A stretch of DNA of 64,000 bases from Cycas panzhihuaensis (taxonomy: Eukaryota > Cycadophyta): the NCBI GenBank assembly GCA_023213395.1, contig CM041465.1, positions 158,541,741 to 158,605,740 on the forward strand. The letters are read 5' to 3'. This document shows positions 32,182 through 43,020 of the stretch, one piece after another (positions within the stretch are counted from its first letter, which is position 1; each line of letters opens with the position of its first letter). The position numbers and the translations under genes are program-made. The notes below the pieces were generated by a model, which saw only the letters and a program-made list of their open reading frames with translations, did no database searches and was not told the DNA's origin.

Positions 32182-32501
32182 GCGTCCTCGGTGAATCGAT
32201 TGTTCTGCAGAACCTGAACAATGAAGTGATAGGAAGTAGGGAGGTTATCCTTATCAATGGCTGCAAGTATCACATCAATAACAATTCTGTTTTTTCTTTT
32301 GAAGATTTCCTCCCCTTCTTCGTGAGCTGTTTCAGTCCCCATGACTGTTTTCCAAAGTTCCTTCACTACAAATAGACTTTCCATCTTAATTTTCCAAAAA
32401 CGAAAATTAGTTCCAATATATTTGGGTAGAGGAAAGATCAGATCTGATAACCAATATTCATTTTTTTCAGGTACGAAGACTATGACGTCACTCAACTCCA
32501 T
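32130..32501 (-). CDS. gag: TRG-1 ORF1, gag-like protein
   Basis: 123 codons starting MELSDVIVFVPEKNEYW. It contains LPKYIGTNFRFWKIKMESLF and KNRIVIDVILAAIDKDNLP, the layout of a copia UBN2/DUF4219-type gag N-terminus (NY..WK.KM...L.....W). TRG-2 ORF1 (49122-49490) starts and ends at matching places. It would form the particle or bind RNA; this role is inferred from the family. Confidence 0.6.
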   Translation of the reverse strand: MELSDVIVFVPEKNEYWLSDLIFPLPKYIGTNFRFWKIKMESLFVVKELWKTVMGTETAHEEGEEIFKRKNRIVIDVILAAIDKDNLPTSYHFIVQVLQNNRFTEDAWKLLMKCMKRTRRSTT

Positions 32502-32600
32502 GGTGTATGATCAAAAAGATATCCACTTCAACTTGAAAAAGGTCTAACAAATCAACAAAAAAAATACTAAAACTTGAATGCTGGAAACTGGATTTTTTCT

Positions 32601-33051
32601 TTTCACCTTGATCTCAGACATAATCGACTAAGCGGCCAAATTCCAAGTTCATCATCCAAACTCGCAATCGCAATACCTGAGGCTTGGCCATAATGACCTA
32701 AGTGACACCGCACCTGGATCCTTCAACAACCGGTCTGAACTCAGTACTCTCGACATGTCATTCAACTCTCTAACAAGGATGGTCTCTGAAACATTCTTTC
32801 AATCGAGCCGTTTGCAATATTTAGCACTTGTCTAATAGTGGTTTAACGGTAAATATTTTGAGCTTGGCACGTAGTCCTCCATTTCGCTTGGTACAATTAT
32901 ATCTGACATCATGTAACATGCAGGAGACAATTCCAGATTGGCTCTTCAATCAATAGACGAAAGTGTTTCTGGACCTCTCTAACAATGAAATTTCTGAAAA
33001 TACCCCATTGGCTGGACTCTTCCCAACCAGGTAAATAAGTGGACCAGCACC
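32601..33051 (+). pseudogene. Captured LRR receptor-like gene fragment, antisense within TRG-1
   Basis: On the plus strand, opposite to the element, successive stretches read HLDLRHNRLSGQIPSSSS, LRLGHNDLSDTAPGSFNN, LSTLDMSFNSLTRMVSETFF, LVQLYLTSCNMQETIPDWLF and VFLDLSNNEISENTP. These are plant extracellular LRRs (LxxLxxNxLxGxIP type) as found in receptor-like proteins and kinases. Frameshifts lie near 32660 and 32830 and a TAG is at 32953. It lies between the TRG-1 LTRs, so the element carries it. Such receptors act at the plasma membrane in immunity or development; this fragment is inactive. Confidence 0.75.
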
Positions 33052-35262
33052 AACTCGCTTCAGGATCAACTCTGCCAAGGACTTGTGTTCAAGGCAGAAT
33101 TTACTGCAGTTGATACACTTGCAACAGTGACCTCTTGATGTGATTCTGCTTCAACCTCTATGTCCTGAATAGATTCAGAAAAAGAGCTCAAGGATTCGAT
33201 GACAACCTCATACACTTCAATGCCCTCCAAGTATGATCCAAGAAATTACATCCTTTCAATACAATTTTATTTGATCGTGGTGGTGACCCTCGAGGTGCAA
33301 GTTTGCACACCGCATGAACTTGATATATTTAAATCAAAACCGTAATAAGAGGTAATGATGCGTAACTATTCAAGATAATAGATCTTGAAGGTACAAAGAA
33401 AGTACAAGGCGTGATCTCACCAAACCCACTCTTCCTGTCTCGGGTTTCAAACCCCGATTCCGACTACCCTAAATAGTCAAGTCACATTACAAAGCATATA
33501 TATGCCGGACTCTAGAGGTCATGCGAGATCACCGCATCACAAGCACGGATGCTCTGACCCAACCCTAAGCCGAGATGGTCGCTACTATGAGTCTCCATGA
33601 TGACTTGTATTAGGGGCCAAACTATTGAAATAGTGATGCTGGTCCGGTCACACTCGTGCACGTATGTCTGCGATAGTGAACAGCATTCATAGACGGATTC
33701 TCATGTCGAGCCTTCAAACAAAGGCTCGATTTGTGTCTCTTCTCACGGTTCTTTGTTTCTAATCAAAACTTTGCCTTCAAACCAAATTCGTATATCTCCT
33801 ATGTACTGCAGACTCAATTTCCAAATGAACAGTGCATCAGCATCTCAGAGATCTCGATGGTTGACATGATAGAACCGAGTTGATACTCTCGGGCTTGAGA
33901 ATCGGGAAGATCGAGGCACCGCATCTTCTTATTCAATCATTTCAAACTACACCTTTTCAAAGGGAGAAATTGTCTAAGAGTAACTCTAGCAATACCGTGG
34001 AATGGTCTTTCTCCTCAACAAAAGCTTCAAGGTTTCTTTCGAGAGTCAGTCCGCTTTGCCTTGACGTACTATGTTCTCAACCAAGTTTTCGGTTTAAGCG
34101 CATCTGCATTCTCAATGTCCAGTCACAGCTTTAAAGCTCTTGGAAAAGAGACTAGTATTGGGTCGTACTAAGATTGCCATGCCTTGCGGCTGAATCGTAT
34201 CAAAGCAGGCGAGAACCGGGTAAGACCTTCCAAGGATCTCCGGATCGGATAGAGTAAGCAGAAGGATCAATATGAATAGATCACAACTTCAAAAAACGTA
34301 CAACTCTCAGGTTCTCCCAGTGATTCTTCAACGAGTTGGTTCGGGACTCTTGAGTGCTTGGATCTTGATGGACGTTTTAAAAAGGACCGGAACCTATGGA
34401 TTATGGTGAGTCGACGATGGCGGAACAATGAAACAGATGATGATCTTTCTTCTTCTCATACAAGTCAGATGCCACGAGGAGGAGGTTCCGAAACTAAGGA
34501 CTGTGGTACAAGGAATCCAGAAGTATGAAAAAGCTGAGGCGAAATGGAAATTTGGATTCACAAGTCAATTTTTGCGATCTCAAATTGCAATTGGAAATGA
34601 CCATGACGCAATCTCAGAAGAGCCATCTCCTATCTTGAGAGATAGATGAAGCCCCGAGGGCATCAATTCAAGCAGACAATTCCTTTTCCTCGTGCACGCT
34701 CTCTCTCGACTCCTCACCTTGTTCCCGTTATTTCCGTGTAATAATGAGCTAGAAAAATCACGGATTTTGGAACTCCACCACAACAGTTTGGATAAAATGA
34801 AAAGGAGGTCACAACAAGCGATTTCATGTTTCCTCAGTGAGATGGTATAGGCATAGCAGGGTTAATTCCGCATGTGTCTTCAGGCTGTATAAAGCTTCTT
34901 AATAAGTTGCTTGCCTACAACCCTGATGACAGGCTATCACCAAGCGTGCTCTTCAACATACTTATTTTAAGGATCTTAGAGAGAGAGACAAACTTTAGAA
35001 AGCATTGATGCAACAGCTACAAGTTTGCAATCATCACCAAGACTCAAGCTACATGAAGCAGATAAACCAAAGGCATACGAGGTGGTAAAGAGCACAGTAG
35101 GGAACAGTATTACCCAGTTTAGATTTCTGTCGTCCTGATACTTTGGCATGCCTTGGACTAATGATGAACCGAACTTCACCTCTTCAATTAAATCTTCAAT
35201 CATCACCACCCTAATGGAGTCGCCTTTCTCTCTTATCGCACAACAAAAGCCTTAACAAGCGA
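33052..35262. other. Leader of TRG-1, mostly unexplained
   Basis: About 2.2 kb between the LRR fragment and the PBS. GC content is higher than in the surroundings and short frames occur on both strands, such as 33880-34134 plus and 34976-35209 minus (EDLIEEVKFGSSLVQGMPKY, next to the PBS). These look gene-like but cannot be assigned, and may be further captured host sequence. Confidence 0.4.
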
Positions 35263-35645
35263 CGCTCGATACCATGTTGAGATTTTAACATGGAGAACAT
35301 TCAATCGTAAGAACAATATCAACATCCAGAGAATCATACAATATAATCAAAATATATTACCATACCAAAAGCACCAAGGACTCAAGGTGAGCCTTGATGA
35401 TGTGATGTGTTTACATACTACCTCAACCACCTTTATATACCAAAGAGGTGGGAGACTAAACATCCCAAGTGGTGCATGTGGGACAAATACCTTTGTCCTG
35501 ACCAATAGCATTATACCACAACCTTGACCAATAAACTTATATCCTTTTACATAGTATTATAATGACCTTTTGACCCTAAGACTTAGGACTATCACTTATT
35601 ATCCTAGGACCTACATACATTACACATTAAACATTATTTCTAACA
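35263..35645 (-). repeat. TRG-1 5' LTR (right copy) and PBS
   Basis: LTR at 35275-35645, 371 bases. On the minus strand TGGTATCGAGCG follows directly (35274-35263), the initiator tRNA-Met PBS with one base lost. Three mismatches to the other LTR. Confidence 0.9.
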
Positions 35646-35650
35646 GTTTT

Positions 35651-36161
35651 TGTGGGTTTTGTATCCTTCTTGATAACTATCTAATAAAGACTATAACCAC
35701 TTGACTCTTCATTATGATTATGTTGTAACAATGTCCTGTTATAATCGTGATGCACCTGTCTAATGTATAAGTATCATCAACTCTCCTTTTTTCCCTTCCC
35801 TAGACCTTGGCCCTATGAATTTGTGTATACAATGGAGTTAGATTCTGCATACAAACTGGCAAATTTTTTATATTGATTCTGCGTAAATGTTGATACTGAT
35901 CTCGGAATCCTTCTCAGGGCATAATAGCCACAGTCATGATCACAATCTTCAGAAAATCTTGACTTTGGATTGCAGTCATGACTGTGATACACAGCTGTCG
36001 GTTATCTTGGATTGCAATTAGAAGTGTTATATACAACTACTGGTTGTCTTGGATCGCGATCATAGCTGTCAGAGCCATTGACCTCCACTCAAGATTGCAA
36101 CTTGCACTTGGGATCCCAGTTGCTGAGACAATCAAGAAGAATATCTGTGAATATAACAAGC
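35651..36161. other. No recognised feature
   Basis: AT-rich sequence between TRG-1 and the Cop-G LTR. A phrase resembling TGACTGTGATACACAGCTGTC..TTGGATTGCAAT recurs two to three times between 35930 and 36070 as a degenerate direct repeat. Confidence 0.5.
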
Positions 36162-37407
36162 TGTTGGAAATATATTGACTTGTGGTTTGATGATGTCAGC
36201 TCTATTAGCAAAATGACTATAAACATGTAACTATTCTTGATAATAATTTGAGTGAGTTAATCTTCTCCCGTGGGTTTTCCCCGGAAGGGGTTTCCACGTT
36301 AAACTTGGTGCCTGCTACTTTATTCATGCATTATCTGTTATTCATGCATTTTATTGATATCATTTTGATCCTATGACTGAAAACCAACATGGTATCAGAG
36401 CCTATGCTCTCAGTCTCTGTTGGTGTATCTAGTGCTGGGCATCTCCCCACTCGAGTAGCAGGCCCTATGGTGTGATTGTAGATTTGGGCACTCTGTTTGC
36501 AGACCCTGCTTTAGATCTGGCACTTTCTCTGTGGTATTCTGAGCTCCTTGCTGTGGTTTACTCATCTGGCAATGTTGCTAATGTCTATTGATGACTTCGC
36601 AAAGAAAGTTTGGGTTTATCCTATGGAAGACAAGTTTCAAACTTTTGACAAATTCAAAGAATTTAAGAAAGAACTAGAAACAATAAGTGGCAACAAGGGG
36701 AAAATCCTTAGATCAAATAACAGAGGTGAATATATATGTAAGAAATTTGAAAAATATTGCAAGGGTAATGGAATCAAGAGGCAATTTTCTACTCCATACA
36801 CACTTCAACAAAATGATGTAGCTGAGATAATGAATTGCACTTTGGTTGAAAAGGCCAAGTCAATGATGAATGACAAAAATGTAGTAGACTCATCTTGGGG
36901 AAAAGTTGTTAAGATAGCAGCGTACTTAACAAACAGGAGTACAACCAAAACAGTTAGAGATGTCACACCTTCGGAGGCACGGACAGATATCAAAACAATA
37001 GTTAGTCATCTCAATATTTTTGGTTGTACAGCATATATGCATAAAAACAAAAACTTGATGATAAAAGTTCTAAGTGCATGTTTCTTGGCTATAGTGAAGT
37101 AAGCAAAGCTTACAAGGTCTATGCTACGCAAACAAAGAAAATGTGCATATCTCGTGATGTGATGATTTTTTGCGAAAATGATCATGAGATTGATTTGGGT
37201 GCTTTAGAACTTGGTAAAAGCAAAGCAATTAAAGAACAACCTGAATCAAGTTTTTCACGTCAATCTAACCAAGTAATTCAAGGCAAGTTGATTCTAAAGC
37301 AAAGAAGCTACAATGACTGATGAGCATGAAAAAATTGTTGAAGAAACCCACAATGGTGTTGATGTGCAAGTAACACCAAAGAAGTTGCACAAATGGTACT
37401 TGAAAAC
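36162..37407 (+). mobile_element. Cop-G, fragment of a Ty1/copia element
   Basis: A 228-base LTR (36162-36389) with matched tips TGTTGG and CCAACA is followed at once by the PBS TGGTATCAGAGCC (36390-36402). The short leader runs directly into the middle of integrase, so gag, protease and the integrase N-terminus are deleted. Cop-F interrupts it at 37408, near the integrase/RT boundary. The remainder is not in the window. Confidence 0.82.
36575..37400 (+). pseudogene. pol: Integrase fragment of Cop-G
   Basis: Two overlapping frames (36548-37102 and 37078-37320) give SIDDFAKKVWVYPMEDKF, RSNNRGEY (the second catalytic Asp is Asn), QQNDVAEIMNCTLVEKAK (catalytic Glu kept), FGCTAYMHKNKN and LGYSEVSKAYKVYATQTKK, ending with KKLHKWYLKT. 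A one-base frameshift near 37080 separates the parts. The zinc-binding domain is missing. Confidence 0.82.
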
Positions 37408-38947
37408 TGTTAAATGTCAATGTTTTATCTATAATGTACTCCTAGGGGCCTAGTTGACTTAACTAGGACCTCTTAAGTTACCATTAAGAGTTGTGCATCA
37501 TGATGTCATTTGGCCGCCATTCATTGGATCGTCTTGTGTACTCATTATGTATAAATATGTGAGATCTTCTAACAATAGGTAATGTAATAAGATCATCTTC
37601 TGCTGTTCATTGAGTTTTCTACACGGTATCAAAGCAGGCTTGAAGGGACCAATATTTGGAGGCTTCAATGCACCATGCATGAAGGGGTACAAAAGTTGTT
37701 TTTTAAGTAAGTCAGTCGAGATTGAAGGAGATTGAACGGACCACTCAGTGGAAGCTTCAAGAAGTCTTTCATGGCATATGGACGATTGTATGGTCTGATA
37801 CAGAAGTGTACAGATGACCAACAGTCAAAGTTCTCAGATTAAGACAAACCTTGACCAAATTAGGCACATCTACTCAAGGATCATTTCTTCATAAAGGCTC
37901 AACTTCAAAATCTAACTCAGGCAGTGAGAAATTGCAGAAGTACAAGTGCATGGGTTTCAGGCTTAATCTACTCATTTCTCCTTAGATCTCCAATGTTTTT
38001 CTTCGAAACAAGTTTCATTCTCTTCCTCTCTGTCAAAGCTTTCCATTAAGTATAAATTTGCAACAAAAGATATTTGGAGATTTCTTCTTAAAACCCTAGC
38101 TGCCATTTTTCATTTCGAAGCAGTTTTCTATCTATTTAGAACTCTCTTCATAAAACTATCTACAGATTTGGATAGGTGTTGAGGTGGTCTTCGTTTTGAG
38201 ATCCACTTTATTTTTTTCCACTGTACTTTTCCGTACAATTGTACAGTTATGTCCAGTCAAGATGTTTTATGTTTTTGTTAGAATGACTCCAATATACTCC
38301 CTTGCATACTCTAATAAATTGACAAGGTCAAATTACACTACCTAGAGAATCAAGATGAAAGGCATTTTGTTCTAAGAATGTTGGGAAAATTGCTCAAGGA
38401 ACAAAGGCTAATGCAAGAAATATTGATGCAGCCAAACTTACCAGTTGGGAAGAAAGAGATAGACATGCTCTTGCAACCATTACACTGTCTATTGCAAATT
38501 CACTTTTAACCCACATCAGTGAGGCTTCTTCAACTTCTGAAGCCTGCTTAAGAGAACAATTATGCCACTTATAATTGAAAGGAGGAGTGTCAGTATCCAA
38601 CTTCATCACCAAAATTGTTGAAGTTAAAGAGACTCTACCCTCTGTTGGTGAACCTATTTCTAATACAAAACTTGTTCGACTAGTTCTCAATAAATTGCCT
38701 AAATCTTTTGACAATTTGATTAACACACTCAGTGTAGATGGACAGACAGAGAGTATATTATTTGATGCTTTGTGTGCACATCTACTACAACAAGAACAAA
38801 GAAATAAAAGATATGAAGAAAAAACCGAGCTTGAAGAAGCCTTTTCCACCAGACTAAGGATTTCAGGCAGAGGACAGTTTAGAAGCCATTCGAGAGAAAG
38901 AGCAAAATCCTCAGGAGGCCGACTTGAAGATCCTAGAACCTATTAGT
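37408..38947 (+). mobile_element. Cop-F, 5' part of a Ty1/copia element in Cop-G
   Basis: A 216-base LTR (37408-37623, TGTTAAATGTC...TTTTCTACA), then the PBS CGGTATCAAAGCAGG, a leader and gag. It is the same LTR type as Cop-K. TRG-2 interrupts it at 38948. The 3' part lies beyond the window, so its target-site duplication (left flank AAAAC) cannot be verified. Confidence 0.85.
38290..38946 (+). pseudogene. gag: gag fragment of Cop-F
   Basis: UBN2-type gag: KLTRSNYTT followed by TAG (38343-38345) at the conserved Trp, then RIKMKG. Later come TSWEERDRHALATITLSI, VSVSNFITKIVEVKETL and LVLNKLPKSFDNLINTL (open from 38575). It stops at the TRG-2 insertion before any zinc knuckle. Confidence 0.8.
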
Positions 38948-39244
38948 TATTGAGAGCTAATGCTTAATGTATAAATGTTTAATATATTTAGGTATAAGTT
39001 ATGTCTTAAGGTCATTAATGTAATAGTCCTAAGTATTATGTAATGGTCTATAAAGATATTGTCTAAGGTCCAATAGAGATGTTTAGTAATGTCATTAAGT
39101 ATGTTTATATGTAATACCTAATTAGTTGGTCAGGTGGTTGTTCTTTTGGCTAGAGGAGTTAATGACAAGTCCAAGTATAAATATGTATACATTCTCTTTC
39201 AATAATGATTCAATACAATGGAGATTTGATAACCATGCTTAACA
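38948..39244 (+). repeat. TRG-2 5' LTR
   Basis: 297 bases, TATTGAGAGCTAATG...GCTTAACA, with a TATA-like CAAGTATAAATATG near 39173. The second base is A in both LTRs, so the tip TA..CA appears to be native to this element. Confidence 0.87.
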
Positions 39245-39259
39245 TGGTATTAGAGCAGG
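39245..39259 (+). other. Primer-binding site, TRG-2
   Basis: TGGTATTAGAGCAGG, one mismatch to the initiator tRNA-Met complement, directly after the LTR. Confidence 0.85.
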
Positions 39260-39944
39260 TTGCGTGTAAAGGGTGTTGTGGTGTACGGTCACCAAATTTT
39301 CAACAAGGAAGGAGGTAGCTTCATTGATTCAATTGTCGAATTAAAGATTCGAACTAAGAAGGTGAAGTCCCACGGCCATCACTGTTGCAAGGTGTGCCAA
39401 GTGGTAATACGAGACAAAATTTGTATTGGGTAATTGTGTTCCCTTATTTTGTTATAAGGAAAAAAATTATGAAACAAGGTTTCATAAAGTCTCTGATTGA
39501 TGATATTAAAATCTGGAGTGACATGTGAAAAAATTGTTGGTCATTAAACTTTTGTTTGGACAATGAAAGTTAAGGCTTTGTACTTGCTCTTAAGATTTGC
39601 ATTAAAAATATATTGAGGATTTAATTCACAAGTACATGAAATTCATTTCTCTGGAAAATAATGTCATCCTTGTTGCCGCATGAGAGGGAGACGTTGTGAT
39701 GATGGCTAGGCGACAAAATATGAACTGTTGAGATAAAACCCTTAGGTCAAGAGTTTTAATAATTTTCTACCAAGTTGTCTTGTGGTGACTGTTGCTCAAC
39801 CATTATGAGGTTGTCTATGTGGCTTTGCCTCCACTGTTGAGTCAGTCGTTGAAGCCAGGTTTGAGGAGAGCATTCAATCCGCAAAGACTGCATGAATAAC
39901 AAAAGAGAAGATCGTAGTGTCTGTCATCTGTAGAAAGGAAATAC
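39260..39944. other. TRG-2 leader, first part
   Basis: No coding frame recognised. Ends at the Cop-B target site AATAC (39940-39944); the leader resumes at 47742. Confidence 0.6.
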
Positions 39945-40497
39945 TGTTAAACCTTATGTTTACATGTTAAGATTATGTACTTTATTTTTCATGTAATATT
40001 TGTACTTTTGTACTTTAGGGGTGACTTATCACTTAAGTGATAAAGCGCACACCCACATTCTTTCTAGTGACACAACGTTGTCACTAAAGGGTCAAATGGA
40101 CCCCCATGCACTTTTGCTCACTTGAGAGCCCCAAAAGGACACGTCCTACATGCAAGCCATGTACCTTGAATGTTTGACACTTGTCAAACATCCAATGCCT
40201 TAGGTCTCTCATTGCACTCTATATAATGAGACCTCTCCTCATTGTTCTCATATAGAGTTGGAGCTGTATTATTATGCTACCAGTTTGCTAATCAAACTGT
40301 TTATTCATTTGGAGGTTAGACCAATTCCAACCCCACACATTTGGTATCATTTTCTTGCTCCTTCATTTTATGCTTTGTCTTGCTTATGCTTTTCATCTTG
40401 AGAGTATCATACTTGTTAGCATTTGTTGCTTTCTAGAACTAGAGTGAACCTAGCTTCTAGATCTTGGGATTGTGAGGCCATTAGGCCCCTTTTCACA
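39945..40497 (+). repeat. Cop-B 5' LTR
   Basis: TGTTAAACC...TTTTCACA. U3 holds a perfect 18-base palindrome (40026-40043, TTATCACTTAAGTGATAA), the 26-base inverted repeat (40168-40193) and TATATAAT (40220-40227). The PBS TGGTATCAGAGC is at 40500-40511. Confidence 0.94.
40168..40193 (+). promoter_or_regulatory. U3 inverted repeat, Cop-B
   Basis: Arms GAATGTTTGAC and GTCAAACATCC around ACTT. In the 3' LTR (47412-47437) the stem is perfect over 11 bp. About 27 bases upstream of the TATA box. Confidence 0.75.
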
Positions 40498-40511
40498 TCT
40501 GGTATCAGAGC

Positions 40512-42828
40512 AAGAGGAGACTAGTTCCTCTGCTCGCTTTGTTGTCGCCAAGGAGATTCAAAGAAGGCCTTCAAACCCTTGGTGACGACCTTCGCCCTCC
40601 GAAGGCGATCCAAGGTTTGTTTGAGACCATTTCTTGCAGGTTCAAACTGCTAGAGTGTAATTTTTAAAAGCTGGAGCACTCTATATTCAGATCTGAAAAT
40701 TTTTTTCGGATCACCTTCAAGGGTTTTGAGCAAGAGCACTCACGTTTTCTCATGAATTTTCACTAAAAATCAAAATTTTTAAGCTGATTCTTCTTATAGT
40801 TCAGGTGCTGGCATATTATGCAGTATCCTGAAACTCATTAATGAAGATTACTTCAAGCTATTGATCTTTTGCAGGCTGTTGACTATTTCTGGGCCATTTT
40901 CAACCCTCAAACCCCACCAAGGAACTCCAAATCCTTAGTGATGTTTGTATTTAGCCTGTTCTTGGCTACAAATCAGCTCTCAAGCTCATATTTGTAATCT
41001 GCAACTGTTATGAGATGTTTCTTAGCAGAGTTGAGTTGTTTATTCACTGTTCTTAGTGATTTTTTCATCAAAAATAGAGTTTTTTCACTCATTTTCTTCA
41101 ATCTAGGCTGGTTGTCCAAAATTTGACTCATAGAGCAGGTGCATCAGACCTCAAGGAAGTTTTCTGGTGACAGAGGAAGGGTCTCAAACCCTTATAGCTG
41201 TACGGCTGTCCGTTTTTCTTCACACGACCTGTGCGCCCAGCTAAAGCTTCAACCGCTCGGTTCTCTTTGCACAGTGGACGACATGTCCTACAACTGCAGA
41301 GACAGCTCCGTGTGTTAGCTGTGTCCCTACCCCTGAATTTTCGGATCATTCCGAGCCTTCTGTAGGGAGAACGAACAATCCATTCGTCTCCGCGGGCGCA
41401 AGAACGGCGACAGCCTATCGCCTGTCCTTTTTTTTTTCAAAAATTTCATTTTCAAAACCTTTTACTTTTTGAACTTAGGTTATACACATTGGAATATTCT
41501 TTGAATATTCCTTTTTATATAACTTACCTTGTTCTAAAGTTTATCTCAAATCTTTTAAAATCATCAAAAATTCATTTTTTAAAGCCAAATTTAAAGGTCT
41601 CTAAGTGTTTTTTAGTCATTTAATACTTATTGACTTCACTTTAGTGAAAAACGACTAAATCAAGGTTTTTTAAAGTGCTTTTCCTACATTAAAAGTGATA
41701 TTTTTCTCTTTTTAAAGTCATTTTTCTAGTCAAGGCACTTTGCATAGTGACCTTAGTTTAAATTTTCTTAAGAGAAAAATCATCTTTTTTTGTATCTTTG
41801 GAGCTAAAAATCTTCTCAGTATTTAGTGATCTCATTAAATCACTAATACTAACTCAATCTCACTTCTTTGAAGACTTAAAATACTCTTGTTTGAGCATTT
41901 TTCAAAGGCTCCCTGCGTGGTGTCCTTATTGCTCAAATTGCAAAAAAAAATTCAAATTTCAGCCTTTGGTCTTTTGGCTCTTTAAGTTTTTTTTTTAACA
42001 CTTAATTAATGTTGCATAAGTGTTAATTGGCTTAAGTGAAGTGACTCTAAGTGTTTGCACATTGTAAAAGTGATATTTATCACTATTTCAAACACCTCTT
42101 TTAAGACACCTTGCATGGTGACCTACTGCTCTTAGTCACAAACAGGGCTCAAAAATACTTTGTACTTAATAAAATCACTTCATTTTTTGATCGTTGAGAC
42201 TATTTTAAAGTCCCAACACTTGGTGCTTGGTGTCCTACTTTGCAAGTGATTCTCTTACCTTCACTTTTGAGCATTAAAAGGAACCCATTTGTATCTTCAT
42301 CACAAGGTTTTTCTTTGCTTCATTGAGTACTTAAGCACATTTTCAAAGTACTTTTCTTGCAAAACTCATTGTACTCAAGCATCCGTTTTTTACTTGGATC
42401 TGCATAAGCACTACACTTCATTAAGTGCTCATTGTAACAACACTTTAAGTGTTCATATTGATGTACTAAATTTGCTTCTTTTTGAAGCCTCTTTTCATTC
42501 TAAGCTTAATCAAGCACTTTCATAAGTACATCATCCAAGTAAAAATAAATCTTAAGTTCACTTTAACCTTCTAAAAACATGTGACTTAAAAATCTTGTTG
42601 GAGAGGCCCAAAAAATGTTCAAACCTTGCCTCTAAAATAACCTTAAGCCTGGTGCATTCCCTAGGGGACCCACCGACCGCATTTGGCCAAGGTAACGACA
42701 ATTAAGGTTGCTTAAGGAAAAGGAGATTCAAAAAGGGTGTTATTGGGGCTATGAATCCCAGGAAAAGCATGGTACGTCCATGCAGATCAACCCTACCTGC
42801 CTTGTCCTAAATTTAACTTGGCCAACTG
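40512..42828 (+). other. Long leader of Cop-B
   Basis: About 2.3 kb, collinear with the Cop-A leader. The motif AAGGCWCCYTGCRTGGT recurs in diverged form from 41732, 41905 and 42103. Sense coding frames are absent until the small upstream ORF. Confidence 0.75.
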
Positions 42829-43020
42829 TTGGATCTCTTCTATAGATCAGGGTTGGACCAACTCCATAGCCTAGTCCTCCACCCCTCATCATTGCATTCA
42901 GTTCTTGGATCTTTTAGTAAGATCAGAACTGTTGGTTCCGTTAGAAGGTGGAACTTAAGCGACGAAAGCTTTGAGTTTCCAAGTTATTTGCTAGCTTCAA
43001 GCCTTACAACTGAAACATGA
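42829..43020 (+). CDS. Small upstream reading frame, Cop-B
   Basis: 63 codons, MDLFYRSGLDQL start. Its TGA stop overlaps the gag ATG as ATGA (43017-43020), an arrangement that would suit termination-reinitiation. Same core residues as in Cop-A, -C and -D. No known domain. Confidence 0.35.
   Translation: MDLFYRSGLDQLHSLVLHPSSLHSVLGSFSKIRTVGSVRRWNLSDESFEFPSYLLASSLTTET

Larger units (their letters stand above)
30667..35645 (-). mobile_element. TRG-1, pol-less LTR retroelement with gag-like and unknown ORFs
   Basis: Two 371-base LTRs (30667-31037 and 35275-35645) differ at 3 positions (0.8%) and are flanked by the perfect duplication GTTTT (30662-30666 and 35646-35650). PBS and polypurine tract show it is oriented on the minus strand. 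The 4.2-kb interior has no protease, integrase, RT or RNase H. It holds a leader with an antisense LRR gene fragment, a gag-like ORF and a second ORF shared with TRG-2. This is the structure of a non-autonomous element that keeps gag but not pol. Confidence 0.9.

Noticed and set aside
33880-34134. 84-codon plus-strand frame in the TRG-1 leader as an LRR gene continuation
   Set aside because: No LRR pattern; kept only as part of the unexplained leader.
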